In this document: positions 49,878 through 58,749 of the stretch, one piece after another
How positions within the stretch are numbered: position 1 is the first letter of the stretch
Layout: each line of letters opens with the position of its first letter
Assembly (NCBI RefSeq): GCF_000379065.1
Contig: NZ_KB900614.1
Location: forward strand, 4,186,133-4,250,132
DNA: 64,000 bases
Reading direction: 5' to 3'
Source of the DNA: Salinispora mooreana
Lineage (GTDB): Bacteria; Actinomycetota; Actinomycetes; Mycobacteriales; Micromonosporaceae
Program-made: the position numbers and the translations under genes
The notes under the pieces: model-generated
What the model was told of the DNA's origin: nothing
Seen by the model: only the letters and a program-made list of their open reading frames with translations
The model's database searches: none

Positions 49878-50333
49878 ATGGGCACATTGAAGGACCGCTT
49901 GTCCACGGACCTGCGGGCCGCGTTGAAGGCGCGTGACGAGATGACCACCTCCACGCTTCGGATGGCGCTGGCAGCCGTCGGCGCGGCCGAGGTCGCCGGT
50001 CAGGCCAAGCGTGAGCTCGGTGATGACGAGGTGCTCGCGCTTCTGGCCAAGGAGGCGAAGAAGCGCCGGGAGGCGGCCGCCGCCTTCGCCGAGGCCGGCC
50101 GTGACGAGCGGGCCGCAAAGGAGACCGCCGAGGGCGTGGTGCTGGAGCGATACCTGCCGAGTCAACTCTCCGATGATGAACTGGCCGAGGCGGTCACGAC
50201 AGCGCTGACCACGGGTGGTTTCACCGGCATGGGGCAGCTGGGCCCGGCGATGAAGGCCGCCCAGGCCGCGGTGGCCGGCCGGGCCGCCGGGGGGCGGGTC
50301 GCGGCCGAGGTACGCCGACAGCTCGCCGGCTGA
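49878..50333 (+). CDS. GatB/YqeY domain protein
   Basis: 151 aa: KDRLSTDLRAALKARDEMTTSTLRMALAAV start and YLPSQLSDDELAEAV, TGGFTGMGQLGPAMKAA, the standard YqeY fold related to the tRNA-binding tail of GatB. Proposed tRNA-linked role; not established. Complete and typical in length. Confidence 0.9.
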   Translation: MGTLKDRLSTDLRAALKARDEMTTSTLRMALAAVGAAEVAGQAKRELGDDEVLALLAKEAKKRREAAAAFAEAGRDERAAKETAEGVVLERYLPSQLSDDELAEAVTTALTTGGFTGMGQLGPAMKAAQAAVAGRAAGGRVAAEVRRQLAG

Positions 50334-50350
50334 CCTGGCTCCGCGTACGC

Positions 50351-50388
50351 GAAGGGGCGGTCACCCCGATCGGGGTGACCGCCCCTTC
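50351..50388. terminator. bidirectional terminator, perfect palindrome
   Basis: A 38-bp perfect palindrome (arms GAAGGGGCGGTCACCCCGA and complement) between the convergent YqeY and PBP genes. Confidence 0.9.
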
Positions 50389-50405
50389 GACGTCTCAGCG
50401 AGCCG

Positions 50406-52814
50406 CTAGTCGGCGGGGCGTTCCGTAGGTTGGCCGTCGGTCGGCGCGGGCTGCGCGGTCGGCTTGGACGGCGGGCCGGAGCTGACCTTGATGGAGACGA
50501 CGCTGCCCTTGGCGGTACGGCCGGTGGGGCTGGTCCCAGCAGCGGTGCCGGCCGGGCAGTTCGACTCGACCCGGTTCGGCGAGACGAACACCGCGAATCC
50601 GGCGTCGGTGATGCGGGACTTCGCCTTCTCCACGCTGACGCACTTGACGGTCGGGATCGTCCGCTGGTCTCCGTAGCGGAGCTTCTTCTCCGGCGGGGTG
50701 AAGTCGAGCCGGGGCTTACCCTTCATCGCGTCGCGCAGCGTCTCGTACACCGGCGGGTTGATGCCCCTGGGATCTTCGTGAGGCATCCGCTGGGTGGTCT
50801 GCGGCCAGTCCGGGTCGGCCATGATGCCGGCGACCGAGTACTGCTTGGTCATCGCGACCAGGGAGGCGGTCTTGTCCTCGTCGGTGGTGCCGGACTTGCC
50901 GGCGACCGGGGCGTCAACGGTGCTCCGCACGTTGCGGGCGGTCGCGCCGGCGCACTTCGTCGTGGACGAGCGGTCCCCGACCGGGCAGCGGGCGGCGTCA
51001 ACGGCCGCGCGGGCCACCTCGGTGCTGATCCGCTGTTCGCAGCGGGGGTCGGCGAGGTCGAGCTTGTTGCCGGCCGGGTCGCGGATCTCCTGCACCGGGG
51101 TCGGCTCGCAGTACAGCCCGTCGGCGCCGAGGGTGGCGTACGCGTTGGCCAGCTCCAGCGGCGTGGTCTGGGAGACGCCGAGGGTGAAGGCACCCCACTG
51201 GTGGGCGCCCTTCTCCTGATCGAGGTCCTCCTGGGTGCGGAAGGTGATGCCGAGCTTCTTGGCGGCCTCGACCACCTTCTCCGCCCCCACCTGCTGCTGG
51301 AGGGGGACGAAGTAGGTGTTCACCGATCTTCCGAACGCGCTCCACATGTTGTGCACGCCGGCCATGCTGGGGCTTGCGTTTCGGGGGCAGTAGAAGTGGC
51401 CGTCGCAGGCGACGGGGCCCTTGTCGATGATGTATTCGGACCGGAACCGTTGCTCGGCGTTGATGGTGTGGCTGAGCGGGATGCCCTTCTCCAGCGCGGC
51501 CACCATGGTGAACATCTTGAAGGTCGAGCCGGCCTGGTAGCCGGTGATGCCGTCACCGCCGGTGAGGAGCGGGTTGACGGTGTTCGGATAGTTGCCGAGT
51601 GCCCCGGTTCTGCGCTTTTCCGGGTTGCTGTGGGGCTTGTTCTCCGGGTTGTCCGGATCGTCGAGCTGGTAGTTGCGGTTGGTGGAGAGGGCGCGGACCC
51701 GGCCGGTGCCGGGCTCGACCACGGCGAGCATCCGCGCGGCCTTACTGGTGGCGGGAAGGTTCTTCCGTACCGCCTTGTCGGCGGCCTTCTGGACCTTGGG
51801 GTCCATTGTGGTGATGATTTCGAAGCCGCCGCTCTTGAGGCGCCGCTCCCGGTCGTACGAGGTGGAGCCGAACGCCTCCTGCTCCATCCACCAGCGGTAG
51901 AAGTAGTCGCAGAAGAATCCCCACTCCTGCGTGTTGGTGTCGACGCAGCCGTTCGGCGCCCGCTTGCCGACGATCTTCGGCTTGCTGGCCTTGGCCTTCT
52001 CGGCTTCCTTCTCGGTGATGGCGTTGATCCGCACCATGTGGTCGAGGATGTAGTCGCGCCGGGCCATCGCGCTCGGGTAGCCGCTGGTGGTGGTCGGGTC
52101 CAACGTGCTGGGGGCTTTGACGAGGCCGGCGAGGAGCGCCGCCTCGGCGATGGTGAGTTCGCTAGGGGGCTTGGCGAAGTAGACCTGACTTGCGGCGTAG
52201 ATGCCGTATGCGCCGTTGCCGAAGGCGGCGATGTTGAGATAGCGCAGCAGGATCTCGTCCTTGGTGAACTGCTTCTCGACCTGCAGGGCGAGGTTCATCT
52301 CGCGGATTTTGCGGGCGCTGGTGTCCTCGGTGGCCGCCACCACGTCGGCCGGGTGCGTCGCCGAGTAGGCGATGGCGAGTCGGACGTACTGCATGGTCAG
52401 CGTGGAGGCGCCCTGCTGGTGGGAGCCTTCCTGACTGTTGTTGACGAAGGCTCGGACGACGCCGTTGAGGTCGACGCCGTTGTGCTCGTAGAAGTCGTGG
52501 TCCTCGGCGGCGAGGATCGCCTGCTGCATCGCCGGCGCGATGTCGTCAATCTTGGTGATGTCGCGGCGGTTCTCGTCGTACATGGTGGCCAGCGGTGTCT
52601 TGCCGTCGGCAGCGAGTAGGCGGCTCATCTGGGGCCCGGCAGCGTCTACGAACAGATCGGGGAGGGCGTCGAAGGTCTCGGCGCCGGCCTTCGCGGCCAA
52701 TCCGGACAGCGCCACCGCGGGGAAGGCCGCCGCGGCGACCACCACTCCGGCGAGTAAGCCACAGACGAGTAGCGATGCGGCGTTGGTCAGCACATTATGA
52801 TCACGTTTCCGCAT
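50406..52814 (-). CDS. ponA: bifunctional penicillin-binding protein (class A)
   Basis: 802 aa from ATG 52814 (GAGGTGACC upstream). A membrane anchor at ~9-36. Glycosyltransferase-51 domain with catalytic E104 in AAEDHDFYEH and the RKIREMNLALQVEK block. Transpeptidase with S-x-x-K (GSTFK, ~428), S-x-N (RSVNTY) and K-S-G-T (~640). One C-terminal PASTA domain and a Pro/Thr-rich tail. Builds and cross-links septal/lateral peptidoglycan. Matches the PonA2 position next to WhiB4 in mycobacteria. Confidence 0.95.
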   Translation of the reverse strand: MRKRDHNVLTNAASLLVCGLLAGVVVAAAAFPAVALSGLAAKAGAETFDALPDLFVDAAGPQMSRLLAADGKTPLATMYDENRRDITKIDDIAPAMQQAILAAEDHDFYEHNGVDLNGVVRAFVNNSQEGSHQQGASTLTMQYVRLAIAYSATHPADVVAATEDTSARKIREMNLALQVEKQFTKDEILLRYLNIAAFGNGAYGIYAASQVYFAKPPSELTIAEAALLAGLVKAPSTLDPTTTSGYPSAMARRDYILDHMVRINAITEKEAEKAKASKPKIVGKRAPNGCVDTNTQEWGFFCDYFYRWWMEQEAFGSTSYDRERRLKSGGFEIITTMDPKVQKAADKAVRKNLPATSKAARMLAVVEPGTGRVRALSTNRNYQLDDPDNPENKPHSNPEKRRTGALGNYPNTVNPLLTGGDGITGYQAGSTFKMFTMVAALEKGIPLSHTINAEQRFRSEYIIDKGPVACDGHFYCPRNASPSMAGVHNMWSAFGRSVNTYFVPLQQQVGAEKVVEAAKKLGITFRTQEDLDQEKGAHQWGAFTLGVSQTTPLELANAYATLGADGLYCEPTPVQEIRDPAGNKLDLADPRCEQRISTEVARAAVDAARCPVGDRSSTTKCAGATARNVRSTVDAPVAGKSGTTDEDKTASLVAMTKQYSVAGIMADPDWPQTTQRMPHEDPRGINPPVYETLRDAMKGKPRLDFTPPEKKLRYGDQRTIPTVKCVSVEKAKSRITDAGFAVFVSPNRVESNCPAGTAAGTSPTGRTAKGSVVSIKVSSGPPSKPTAQPAPTDGQPTERPAD

Positions 52815-53216
52815 CCAGGTCACCTCGACAGGGTAGCGAACCGGCGACGGGCGGCGCGGGGCGGCTTTTCCCCATTTCCTGCGCACGCCGTCCTCGTTGT
52901 GCTAAACGCACGACCCCTGGTAGGCGGTTGCGGACCAAGCGTCGCGAGTCTCCTCTTGGTGTGGGATGGGCGTCCAGCGTTTTCGTGGACCTCGGTGGGG
53001 TATGCGGGCGGCAGCAGGCCCGGTAAGCCGGGAGTGTCCGGAATAATGGATTTTGCCGACAACGTTGCGTAATCAGGCAGCTACAGAGCATGATGGGAGC
53101 GGCGACAGCGCCACAGGTCGTCCGTGCCGCCTTGGGGGAGGTCGGCGGGGCGATCGGGGGAACAGCCGGCTGGTCCGCGATGGGGTCGGTAGTACTGCAA
53201 GGGGGGACGTGTACAG
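52815..53216. promoter_or_regulatory. divergent promoter region of ponA and wblA
   Basis: About 400 bp without a supported gene. The long leader before the wblA start is typical of developmentally regulated wbl genes; no specific operator was recognised. Confidence 0.45.
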
Positions 53217-53537
53217 ATGGGCATGATCACTGACTGGCCGTCGCTGGCGGCATGTCAGAACGGGGACCCGGACGCGTTGTTCGTACAGGGCGCCGAACAG
53301 AACGTGGCGAAGCGGATCTGCCGAAGCTGCCCAGTCCGGTACGAGTGCCTGGCCGACGCGCTGGACAACCGGATCGAGTTCGGCGTGTGGGGCGGCATGA
53401 CCGAACGTGAGCGACGGGCGCTGCTGCGTCGCCACCCGCAGGTCGCCAGCTGGCGCAAGATGTTCGAGGCCGCGATGCAGAAGAACGCCAAGGAGAAGGC
53501 CGACCGGGACAAGGTCCTTGCCGCCGCGGCCGGCTGA
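53217..53537 (+). CDS. wblA: WhiB-family Fe-S regulator, WblA/WhiB4 type
   Basis: 106 aa. Four cluster ligands C13, C35, C38 and C44 (AACQNGDPD; RICRSCPVRYEC), followed by the GVWGG turn and the basic DNA-binding ERERRALLRRHP. The sequence MGMITDW start and the synteny (PBP upstream, two anion-ATPase genes downstream) fit Streptomyces WblA and mycobacterial WhiB4, which act in differentiation and redox response. RBS GGGGGGA precedes ATG 53217. Confidence 0.93.
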   Translation: MGMITDWPSLAACQNGDPDALFVQGAEQNVAKRICRSCPVRYECLADALDNRIEFGVWGGMTERERRALLRRHPQVASWRKMFEAAMQKNAKEKADRDKVLAAAAG

Positions 53538-53603
53538 CGGTCACTCCGGCCCGCCGCGCCGGCCACGGACAGACACTCCGGCCCGCGGCGGGCCGGCTAC
53601 GAA

Positions 53604-54752
53604 TTACCCCTGGCCGGCCAGCGAACCGATCGTCCGTAGCCCGTCGATGTCGTGGACGTCGGCGGGCTGCGCGGCTACCGAGGCCACCGGCACGGTCGGA
53701 AACGCCGCGGTGAACCGGGCCGCCACCCGCTGTTCGCGTACCGCCTGGTGGGCCAGCGCGGCATGGGCCCGGAGCACGTCCACAGTGCTGTCGTGGCCAC
53801 CCAGCTCGGCCAGCCGGTCGGCGGCGGCCACGCTCTCGTTGGGGTCGAGCTCCGGCACCGCCGGGCGGTGCACCCGGTTGAGCACCAGCCCGGCGAGCGG
53901 CATCCGGTCGGCCCGCAGTCGGCTTGCGAAGTACGCGGCCTCCCGGACCGCGTCCGGCTCCGGCGCGGCGACCAGGAGGAACGCCGTCTCGCGCGCTTGC
54001 AGGATGCGGTAGGTCTGTTCCGCTCGTTGGCGGAAACCGCCGAACATCGAGTCGAGGGCGGCGACGAAGCCGGACAGATCACTCAACAACTGGGCGCCCA
54101 GTACTTTCTGGACAACCTTCGAGAACATGCCGAACCCAGCGGTGACGAAGCTGAACATGCTCCGCCCGCCCGAGCGGGCCGGGGCAAGCAGCAGCCGCAG
54201 CATCCGGCCGTCCAGGAAACGGGCGAGGCGGGCCGGTGCGTCGAGGAAGTCCAGCGCCGAGCGGGAGGGCGGAGTGTCCACCACGATCAGGTCCCACTCG
54301 CCCCGGGCGTGCAGCTGCCCGAGCTTCTCCATCGCCATGTACTCCTGGGTGCCGGCGAAGGTGGAGCTCATAGCCGCATAGAACGGATTCGCGAAGATCT
54401 CCGCGGCCCTCGCCGGGTCGGTGTGCTGGAGCACCACGTCGTCGAAGGTGCGCTTCATGTCGAGCATCATGGCGTGCAGCTCACCGCCGCTGGCCTCGAC
54501 ATCGATCCCCTTGACCTGGCGCGGAGTGTTGTCCAGCTCGGTCAGCCCCAGCGACTGGGCCAACCGGTGCGCCGGGTCGATGGTGAGCACCACCGTGCGG
54601 CGGCCGTGCTCCTCCGCGGCCCGCAGCGCGAGCGCGGCGGCGGTGGTCGTCTTGCCCACCCCACCCGCCCCGCAGCAGACCACGATCCGTACGCCGGGAT
54701 CGGCGAGGATCCGGTCAACGTCCAGCGGCGGCGCCACGTTGTCGGAAGGCAC
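53604..54752 (-). CDS. anion-transporting-ATPase-like (ArsA/GET3 fold) protein, second subunit
   Basis: 382 aa from GTG 54752 (VPSDNVAPPLDVDRI). Deviant Walker A CGAGGVGKTTTAAA at ~25-38, switch TIDPAHRLAQSLG, VVDTPPSRSALDFLDAP. It pairs with the 54809 product, as do the Rv3679/Rv3680 (BagA/BagB) proteins and their Streptomyces counterparts. No ArsB-type pump is near, so 'arsenite ATPase' annotations are likely misleading. Confidence 0.9.
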   Translation of the reverse strand: MPSDNVAPPLDVDRILADPGVRIVVCCGAGGVGKTTTAAALALRAAEEHGRRTVVLTIDPAHRLAQSLGLTELDNTPRQVKGIDVEASGGELHAMMLDMKRTFDDVVLQHTDPARAAEIFANPFYAAMSSTFAGTQEYMAMEKLGQLHARGEWDLIVVDTPPSRSALDFLDAPARLARFLDGRMLRLLLAPARSGGRSMFSFVTAGFGMFSKVVQKVLGAQLLSDLSGFVAALDSMFGGFRQRAEQTYRILQARETAFLLVAAPEPDAVREAAYFASRLRADRMPLAGLVLNRVHRPAVPELDPNESVAAADRLAELGGHDSTVDVLRAHAALAHQAVREQRVAARFTAAFPTVPVASVAAQPADVHDIDGLRTIGSLAGQG

Positions 54753-54808
54753 CAATCGAGCGTATCGGGCCCGCTTCAACAACGTTGAAGAGCGACGGGA
54801 GGAGCGCG

Positions 54809-55786
54809 TCAAGCCGCTCGGACGAGCGCCGCGGCCAGTCGATCCAGACCCGCCCGGTCCACCCCGTCGGGCAGCAGCGGCAGCTCGACCAGCGGCAGGC
54901 CCAACTCGGCCAGGTCGGTCCGGAGCGAATCCTCCAGGTCGCGGCGGACCGACTGGTCGCGCGCCTCGGTCGCCAAGCCGGAGACGGTCGCATCGTCGGC
55001 GGGCAGTCCGGCGGCGAGCAGCCCGGCGGTGAGCTCCGCGGCGGTGATCGCGGAGCTGACCGGTGCCGGCGGTCGGGTGGCGTTGACGATGATCCGTCCG
55101 ACCGGGAAGCCGAGCGAGGTGAAGTCCGCGATGGCGTCCGCGGTCTCCTGGACCGGCATCTCCTCGAGCAGCGTCACCACGTGCACGGCGGTCATTGGGG
55201 AGCGCAGCAGCGCGGCGACCCCCTCGCTCTGGGTTTTGATCGGCCCCATCCGGGCCAACCGGGCGGTCTCGGCGGTGACGTTGAGGAACCGCGCGATCCG
55301 CCCGGTCGGTGGGGCGTCCAGCACCACAGCGTCGTACACCCGTCGCTGGCCCAGCGTGCGGGTGGTGGCCTCCTTCACCTTGCCGGTCAGCAGCACGTCG
55401 CGCAGCCCCGGGGCGATGGTGGTGGCGAAGTCGATGGCGCCCAGCTTGCGCAGGGCCCGCCCGGCGCCGCCGAGTTTGTAGAACATGTCCAGGTACTCGA
55501 GCAGGGCCTCCTCCGCGTCCACGGGGAGGGCCCGCACCTCGCCGCCGTCCGGGGCGTCGGTCAGGTGCCGTTCGGCGTAGGGGAGCGGGTCGGTGCCGAA
55601 GAGCTGGGCGATGCCCTGCCGTCCCTCGACCTCGACCAGCAGGGTGCGCCGGCCCCCGGCGGCGAGGGCGAGGGCGAGGGCGGCGGCGATGCTGGTTTTG
55701 CCGGTGCCGCCCTTGCCGGTCACCACGTGCAGGCGGGCCGGCCACTCGGTGCCGGCCGGCTCGGCTGGTCGCTGTGCTGCTCCCAC
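54809..55786 (-). CDS. anion-transporting-ATPase-like (ArsA/GET3 fold) protein, first subunit
   Basis: 325 aa. Walker A TGKGGTGKTSIAAALA at ~23-38, VEVEGRQGIAQLFG, VVLDAPPTGRIARFLNV. Upstream partner of the 53604 protein on the same strand, 56 bp apart. Start ATG 55786 (MGAAQRPAEP). Confidence 0.9.
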   Translation of the reverse strand: MGAAQRPAEPAGTEWPARLHVVTGKGGTGKTSIAAALALALAAGGRRTLLVEVEGRQGIAQLFGTDPLPYAERHLTDAPDGGEVRALPVDAEEALLEYLDMFYKLGGAGRALRKLGAIDFATTIAPGLRDVLLTGKVKEATTRTLGQRRVYDAVVLDAPPTGRIARFLNVTAETARLARMGPIKTQSEGVAALLRSPMTAVHVVTLLEEMPVQETADAIADFTSLGFPVGRIIVNATRPPAPVSSAITAAELTAGLLAAGLPADDATVSGLATEARDQSVRRDLEDSLRTDLAELGLPLVELPLLPDGVDRAGLDRLAAALVRAA

Positions 55787-55806
55787 CCGTCGAGCCTAAC
55801 CAGGCG

Positions 55807-56445
55807 TCACCCTCCAGCGACCTCGCAGACCCGCCAACCCGTCGTCTTGATCACGGTGAGGCGCAGGGGCAGGTCGGCGACCCTCTCGTCGGCAGTGGTC
55901 ATGGTGACGGTGGTGGTGACGATGGCCCGGTCCTCGGTCTCGTCGTCAACCTTCAGGGGGCTCCACCGGAAGTGCGGCCTCTTGTAGTCGGCCGCGTACT
56001 TCTCCACCTCGGCGACCTTCGCGGAGATCTTGTCCTGGTCCTGGGCGGCCGAGCAGACCAGGCTCGACGCCTGGGCCGCGTCCCGCTCCTGGTAGACGGC
56101 GGTGAGGAACTCCTCCACGGCGGCCCGGGGCTCCGTGGTGCCCACGCCGTCCTCCACCGCGCGCACCGCCAGGAAGGCGGCGACCCCGCCGCCGAGGCAG
56201 AGCACCAGGGTCACCGCAAGGGCGATCGACGCGATCAGCAATCCGTGTCGGCGGCGGGGCGCCGGCGGCTGCTGGTTCGGGGGCTGGGGGATGCCCGCCG
56301 TGGGGGGTGCCGATGGGTCCGGTGGTGGTGCGGAGGGGATGCCCGCCGTGGGGGCTGCCGATGGGGCCGGTGGTGCGGAGGGGATGCCCGCCGCGGTCGG
56401 GTCGTCGGGCTGACTGGTCGGATCACCGCTGGCTGACTGGGACAT
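55807..56445 (-). CDS. membrane-anchored protein with DUF4878-like extracytoplasmic domain
   Basis: 212 aa from ATG 56445 (GGGGGAG upstream). The first ~75 residues are Pro-rich with an AGIPSAPP unit repeated three times; RRRHG then a helix (LLIASIALAVTLVLCLGGGVAAFLAV). The C-terminal ~110 residues resemble nuclear-transport-factor-2-like/DUF4878 modules (AAVEEFLTAVYQERDAAQASSLVC; TGWRVCEV). Two Cys may form a disulphide. Function unknown. Confidence 0.7.
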   Translation of the reverse strand: MSQSASGDPTSQPDDPTAAGIPSAPPAPSAAPTAGIPSAPPPDPSAPPTAGIPQPPNQQPPAPRRRHGLLIASIALAVTLVLCLGGGVAAFLAVRAVEDGVGTTEPRAAVEEFLTAVYQERDAAQASSLVCSAAQDQDKISAKVAEVEKYAADYKRPHFRWSPLKVDDETEDRAIVTTTVTMTTADERVADLPLRLTVIKTTGWRVCEVAGG

Positions 56446-56756
56446 CGCTCCCCCGGGGGTGGGACTGCGTCGGCTCGGCGAGGCGACGGGTGGCGGTAGA
56501 CCGCCGTTTACGACCGGAAGGGTAGCGGTTGGCCAGGCCGTTGACATGACACCGGTTCTGTCCGGAACCCGTCGGCTCCCGGACGTTGTCCGCAGTCCGT
56601 CGGAGCAGGTGTCGCATATGTGACTTGACAGCCGGAATGCCGCGCGTCCTGTTGGCGGCCATCGACCAGCAGCCTACGTTCCGATGGTGCCGGGATCGGG
56701 CCGTGGCCGGGCCGAGCGGCGTGGGCACGATCAGGTACAACCGCCGGAGGCAGGGC

Positions 56757-57146
56757 ATGCACGACGTGGAGAACACCCGCCGGACCCAACTCCCGGCCGT
56801 GATCCGGCTGCCCGCCCCCGGCGGTGTACCGGACCAGCCGGGCCTGCCGCCCCGGGACGAGGAGGAGCCGGGCTACGTGGTGCATCTTCCGGTCCGGGTC
56901 GCGGACCACGCCGCCGCCGTCGCGCTGGCGGGCACGATCGCCACCTCGTTGAGCTTCCTCGGTGCGGTGGACGCCGGCGAGACGACCGTCTCCACGGCGG
57001 ACGACCAGAACAACCGGCACCGGGTCTTCTGTGACCTGCCCCTGCTGGACCGGTCCCGCTGTCCACGGCCCTATGACCACGCTGGCCCGTGCGGGGAGGT
57101 GGTGGCCGAGCAACGTCCCGCGCCCCAGCCCGCCGTCGGACCGTAG
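56757..57146 (+). CDS. conserved actinobacterial hypothetical protein
   Basis: 129 aa from ATG 56757 (GGAGG at 56746-56750). Core YVVHLPVRVADHAAAVALAGTIATSLSFLGAVDAGETTVSTADDQ and a Cys-containing tail (HRVFCDLPLLDRSRCPRPYDHAG PCG in two pieces). Co-oriented with the DUF4177 gene. No assigned function. Confidence 0.75.
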   Translation: MHDVENTRRTQLPAVIRLPAPGGVPDQPGLPPRDEEEPGYVVHLPVRVADHAAAVALAGTIATSLSFLGAVDAGETTVSTADDQNNRHRVFCDLPLLDRSRCPRPYDHAGPCGEVVAEQRPAPQPAVGP

Positions 57147-57194
57147 GCTGTGCCCTGGAAAGAACCGCACTCCAGGAAAGAGAGCCTTCCAGCG

Positions 57195-57350
57195 ATGCAG
57201 AAGTGGGAGTACGCCACGGTCCCGCTGCTGGTCCATGCGACCAAGCAGATCCTCGACAACTGGGGCGAGGACGGCTGGGAACTGGTGTCCGTGGTTCCCG
57301 GGCCAAACCCGGAGCAGCTCGTCGCCTACCTGAAGCGGGCCAAGGCATGA
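57195..57350 (+). CDS. DUF4177 protein
   Basis: 51 aa: MQKWEYATVPLLVHATKQIL then NWGEDGWELVSVVPG, the standard DUF4177 motif. ATGA overlap with ridA. The same tiny gene precedes RidA in mycobacteria. Confidence 0.88.
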   Translation: MQKWEYATVPLLVHATKQILDNWGEDGWELVSVVPGPNPEQLVAYLKRAKA

Positions 57351-57808
57351 CCGGGCCGCACGCGAAACTCGTCGAGTTGGGGTACGAGCTGCCCGAGGTG
57401 GTGCCCCCGGTCGCCAGCTACCTGCCGGCGGTGCAGTCCGGGCAGCACGTTTACGTCTCCGGCCAGTTACCGATGGCCGAGGGCAAACTGCTCGCCACCG
57501 GCAAGGTCGGCGCTGACGTCTCCGCCGACCAGGCCAAGGAGCTGGCCCAGCGGTGCGCGCTGAACGCGCTCGCGGCGATCAACTCGTTGGTCGGGCTGGA
57601 GCAGATCGTCAGGATCGTCAAGGTGACCGGCTTCGTGGCGAGCGCCCCGGGCTTCACCGGCCAGCCCGGCGTCATCAACGGCGCCTCCGACTTCTTCGGC
57701 ACTGTCTTCGGCGAGGCCGGTCGGCACGCGAGGAGCGCGGTCGGGGTGGCGGAGCTCCCCCTGGACGCGCCCGTCGAGGTGGAGGTCATCGTCGAAGTCG
57801 CGGCCTAG
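57347..57808 (+). CDS. RidA family protein (YjgF/YER057c)
   Basis: 153 aa from ATG 57347. Conserved RidA elements: YVSGQLPMAEGKL, QRCALNALAAINSLVGLEQIVRIVKVTGFVASAPGF, SAVGVAELPLDAPVEVEVIVE. The canonical catalytic Arg position of RidA is not evident in this actinobacterial subgroup, so deaminase activity is uncertain. Confidence 0.88.
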   Translation: MTGPHAKLVELGYELPEVVPPVASYLPAVQSGQHVYVSGQLPMAEGKLLATGKVGADVSADQAKELAQRCALNALAAINSLVGLEQIVRIVKVTGFVASAPGFTGQPGVINGASDFFGTVFGEAGRHARSAVGVAELPLDAPVEVEVIVEVAA

Positions 57809-57814
57809 TCCCTG

Positions 57815-57889
57815 CCGCGATCTTGCACTTCCTGCCGGTCAAAGCCCCTGAACGGGTACGAAGCGGAGGTTGGCGGTGCAAGATCGCGG
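57815..57889. repeat. 75-bp palindromic intergenic element
   Basis: Perfect 14-bp terminal inverted repeats CCGCGATCTTGCAC (57815-57828) and GTGCAAGATCGCGG (57876-57889) with an internal ~47 bp. No coding capacity. It looks like a REP/MITE-type dispersed element between ridA and the hydrolase gene. Confidence 0.75.
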
Positions 57890-57921
57890 AGGCCGTTGCC
57901 GGTGGTCGTACGATCGCAGCC

Positions 57922-58749
57922 ATGAGCGGGCACTTCACGGCGCCGGCGACAGCTCTCGCGGGCGCGCTGCCGGGGTGGGTCACGCTGCTGCGGGCCCCGA
58001 ATCCCGGGCCGATGACGTTGACTGGAACCAATACCTGGGTGCTCCGCGCCGCCCCCGGTGAACCCGCGGTGGTGATCGATCCAGGGCCGGCCGACGAGAC
58101 ACACCTGGCCGCGATCGCCGCCCAGGGGCCGATTGGGCGGGTGTTGATCACCCACGGGCACCCCGACCACACCGAAGGCTCGGCGCGCCTGCACGACCTG
58201 CTCGGCGGGGCGCCCGTACGCGCCGTGGACCCGGCACACACCATCGGCGGTACGCCGTTGACCGGGGCCACCGGTGACCTCGGTGGTGACCCGCTGGAGA
58301 TCCGCCTGCTGGCCACCCCCGGGCACACCGCCGACTCGGTCTGCTTCCTCGCGACGCACGGCGACGAGCGGGTGGTCTTCACCGGTGACACCATCCTCGG
58401 CCAGGGCACCGCCGTGGTCGCCCACCCGGACGGGCACCTCGGGGACTACCTGGGCAGTCTGGAGCTGCTCTCGACGTACGCCGGAGTCCCGGCCCTGCCC
58501 GGTCACGGCTCGGCGTTGGCGGACTGCGGCGCCGCGGCGGAGTTCTACCTGGCCCACCGGCAAGCCCGACTCGACCAGGTCCGGGCCGCGCTCGACGCCG
58601 GTGCCCGCACCGCCGCCGAGGTCGTGGCGGTCGTCTACGCCGACGTCGACCGGTCACTGTGGTGGGCCGCCCAATGGTCGGTCCAGGCGCAGTTGGCATA
58701 CCTGGGCCGGGAATCCGGCGCCACCGATGCGGGGTTGGAGCAGAAGTGA
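57922..58749 (+). CDS. metallo-beta-lactamase-fold hydrolase
   Basis: 275 aa from ATG 57922. The metal motif THGHPDHT gives H78, H80, D82 and H83; further ligands are in TPGHTADS and TGDTILG, and GHGS. C-terminal winged-helix-like tail (RTAAEVVAVVY). Corresponds to the LACTB2-like/Rv3677c family; nucleic-acid or thioester hydrolysis is possible. GTGA overlap with the cyclase gene. Confidence 0.9.
   Translation: MSGHFTAPATALAGALPGWVTLLRAPNPGPMTLTGTNTWVLRAAPGEPAVVIDPGPADETHLAAIAAQGPIGRVLITHGHPDHTEGSARLHDLLGGAPVRAVDPAHTIGGTPLTGATGDLGGDPLEIRLLATPGHTADSVCFLATHGDERVVFTGDTILGQGTAVVAHPDGHLGDYLGSLELLSTYAGVPALPGHGSALADCGAAAEFYLAHRQARLDQVRAALDAGARTAAEVVAVVYADVDRSLWWAAQWSVQAQLAYLGRESGATDAGLEQK

Noticed and set aside
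50430..52619. 729-codon open frame antisense to the penicillin-binding protein
   Set aside because: A shadow frame caused by high GC; composition is Val/Gly/Arg/Leu-biased and the opposite strand has a complete PBP.
53604..54752. Arsenite pump ATPase (arsA) for arsenic resistance
   Set aside because: No arsB/acr3/arsR nearby and the pair sits in the conserved WblA/WhiB4 locus, where these proteins are not arsenic genes.
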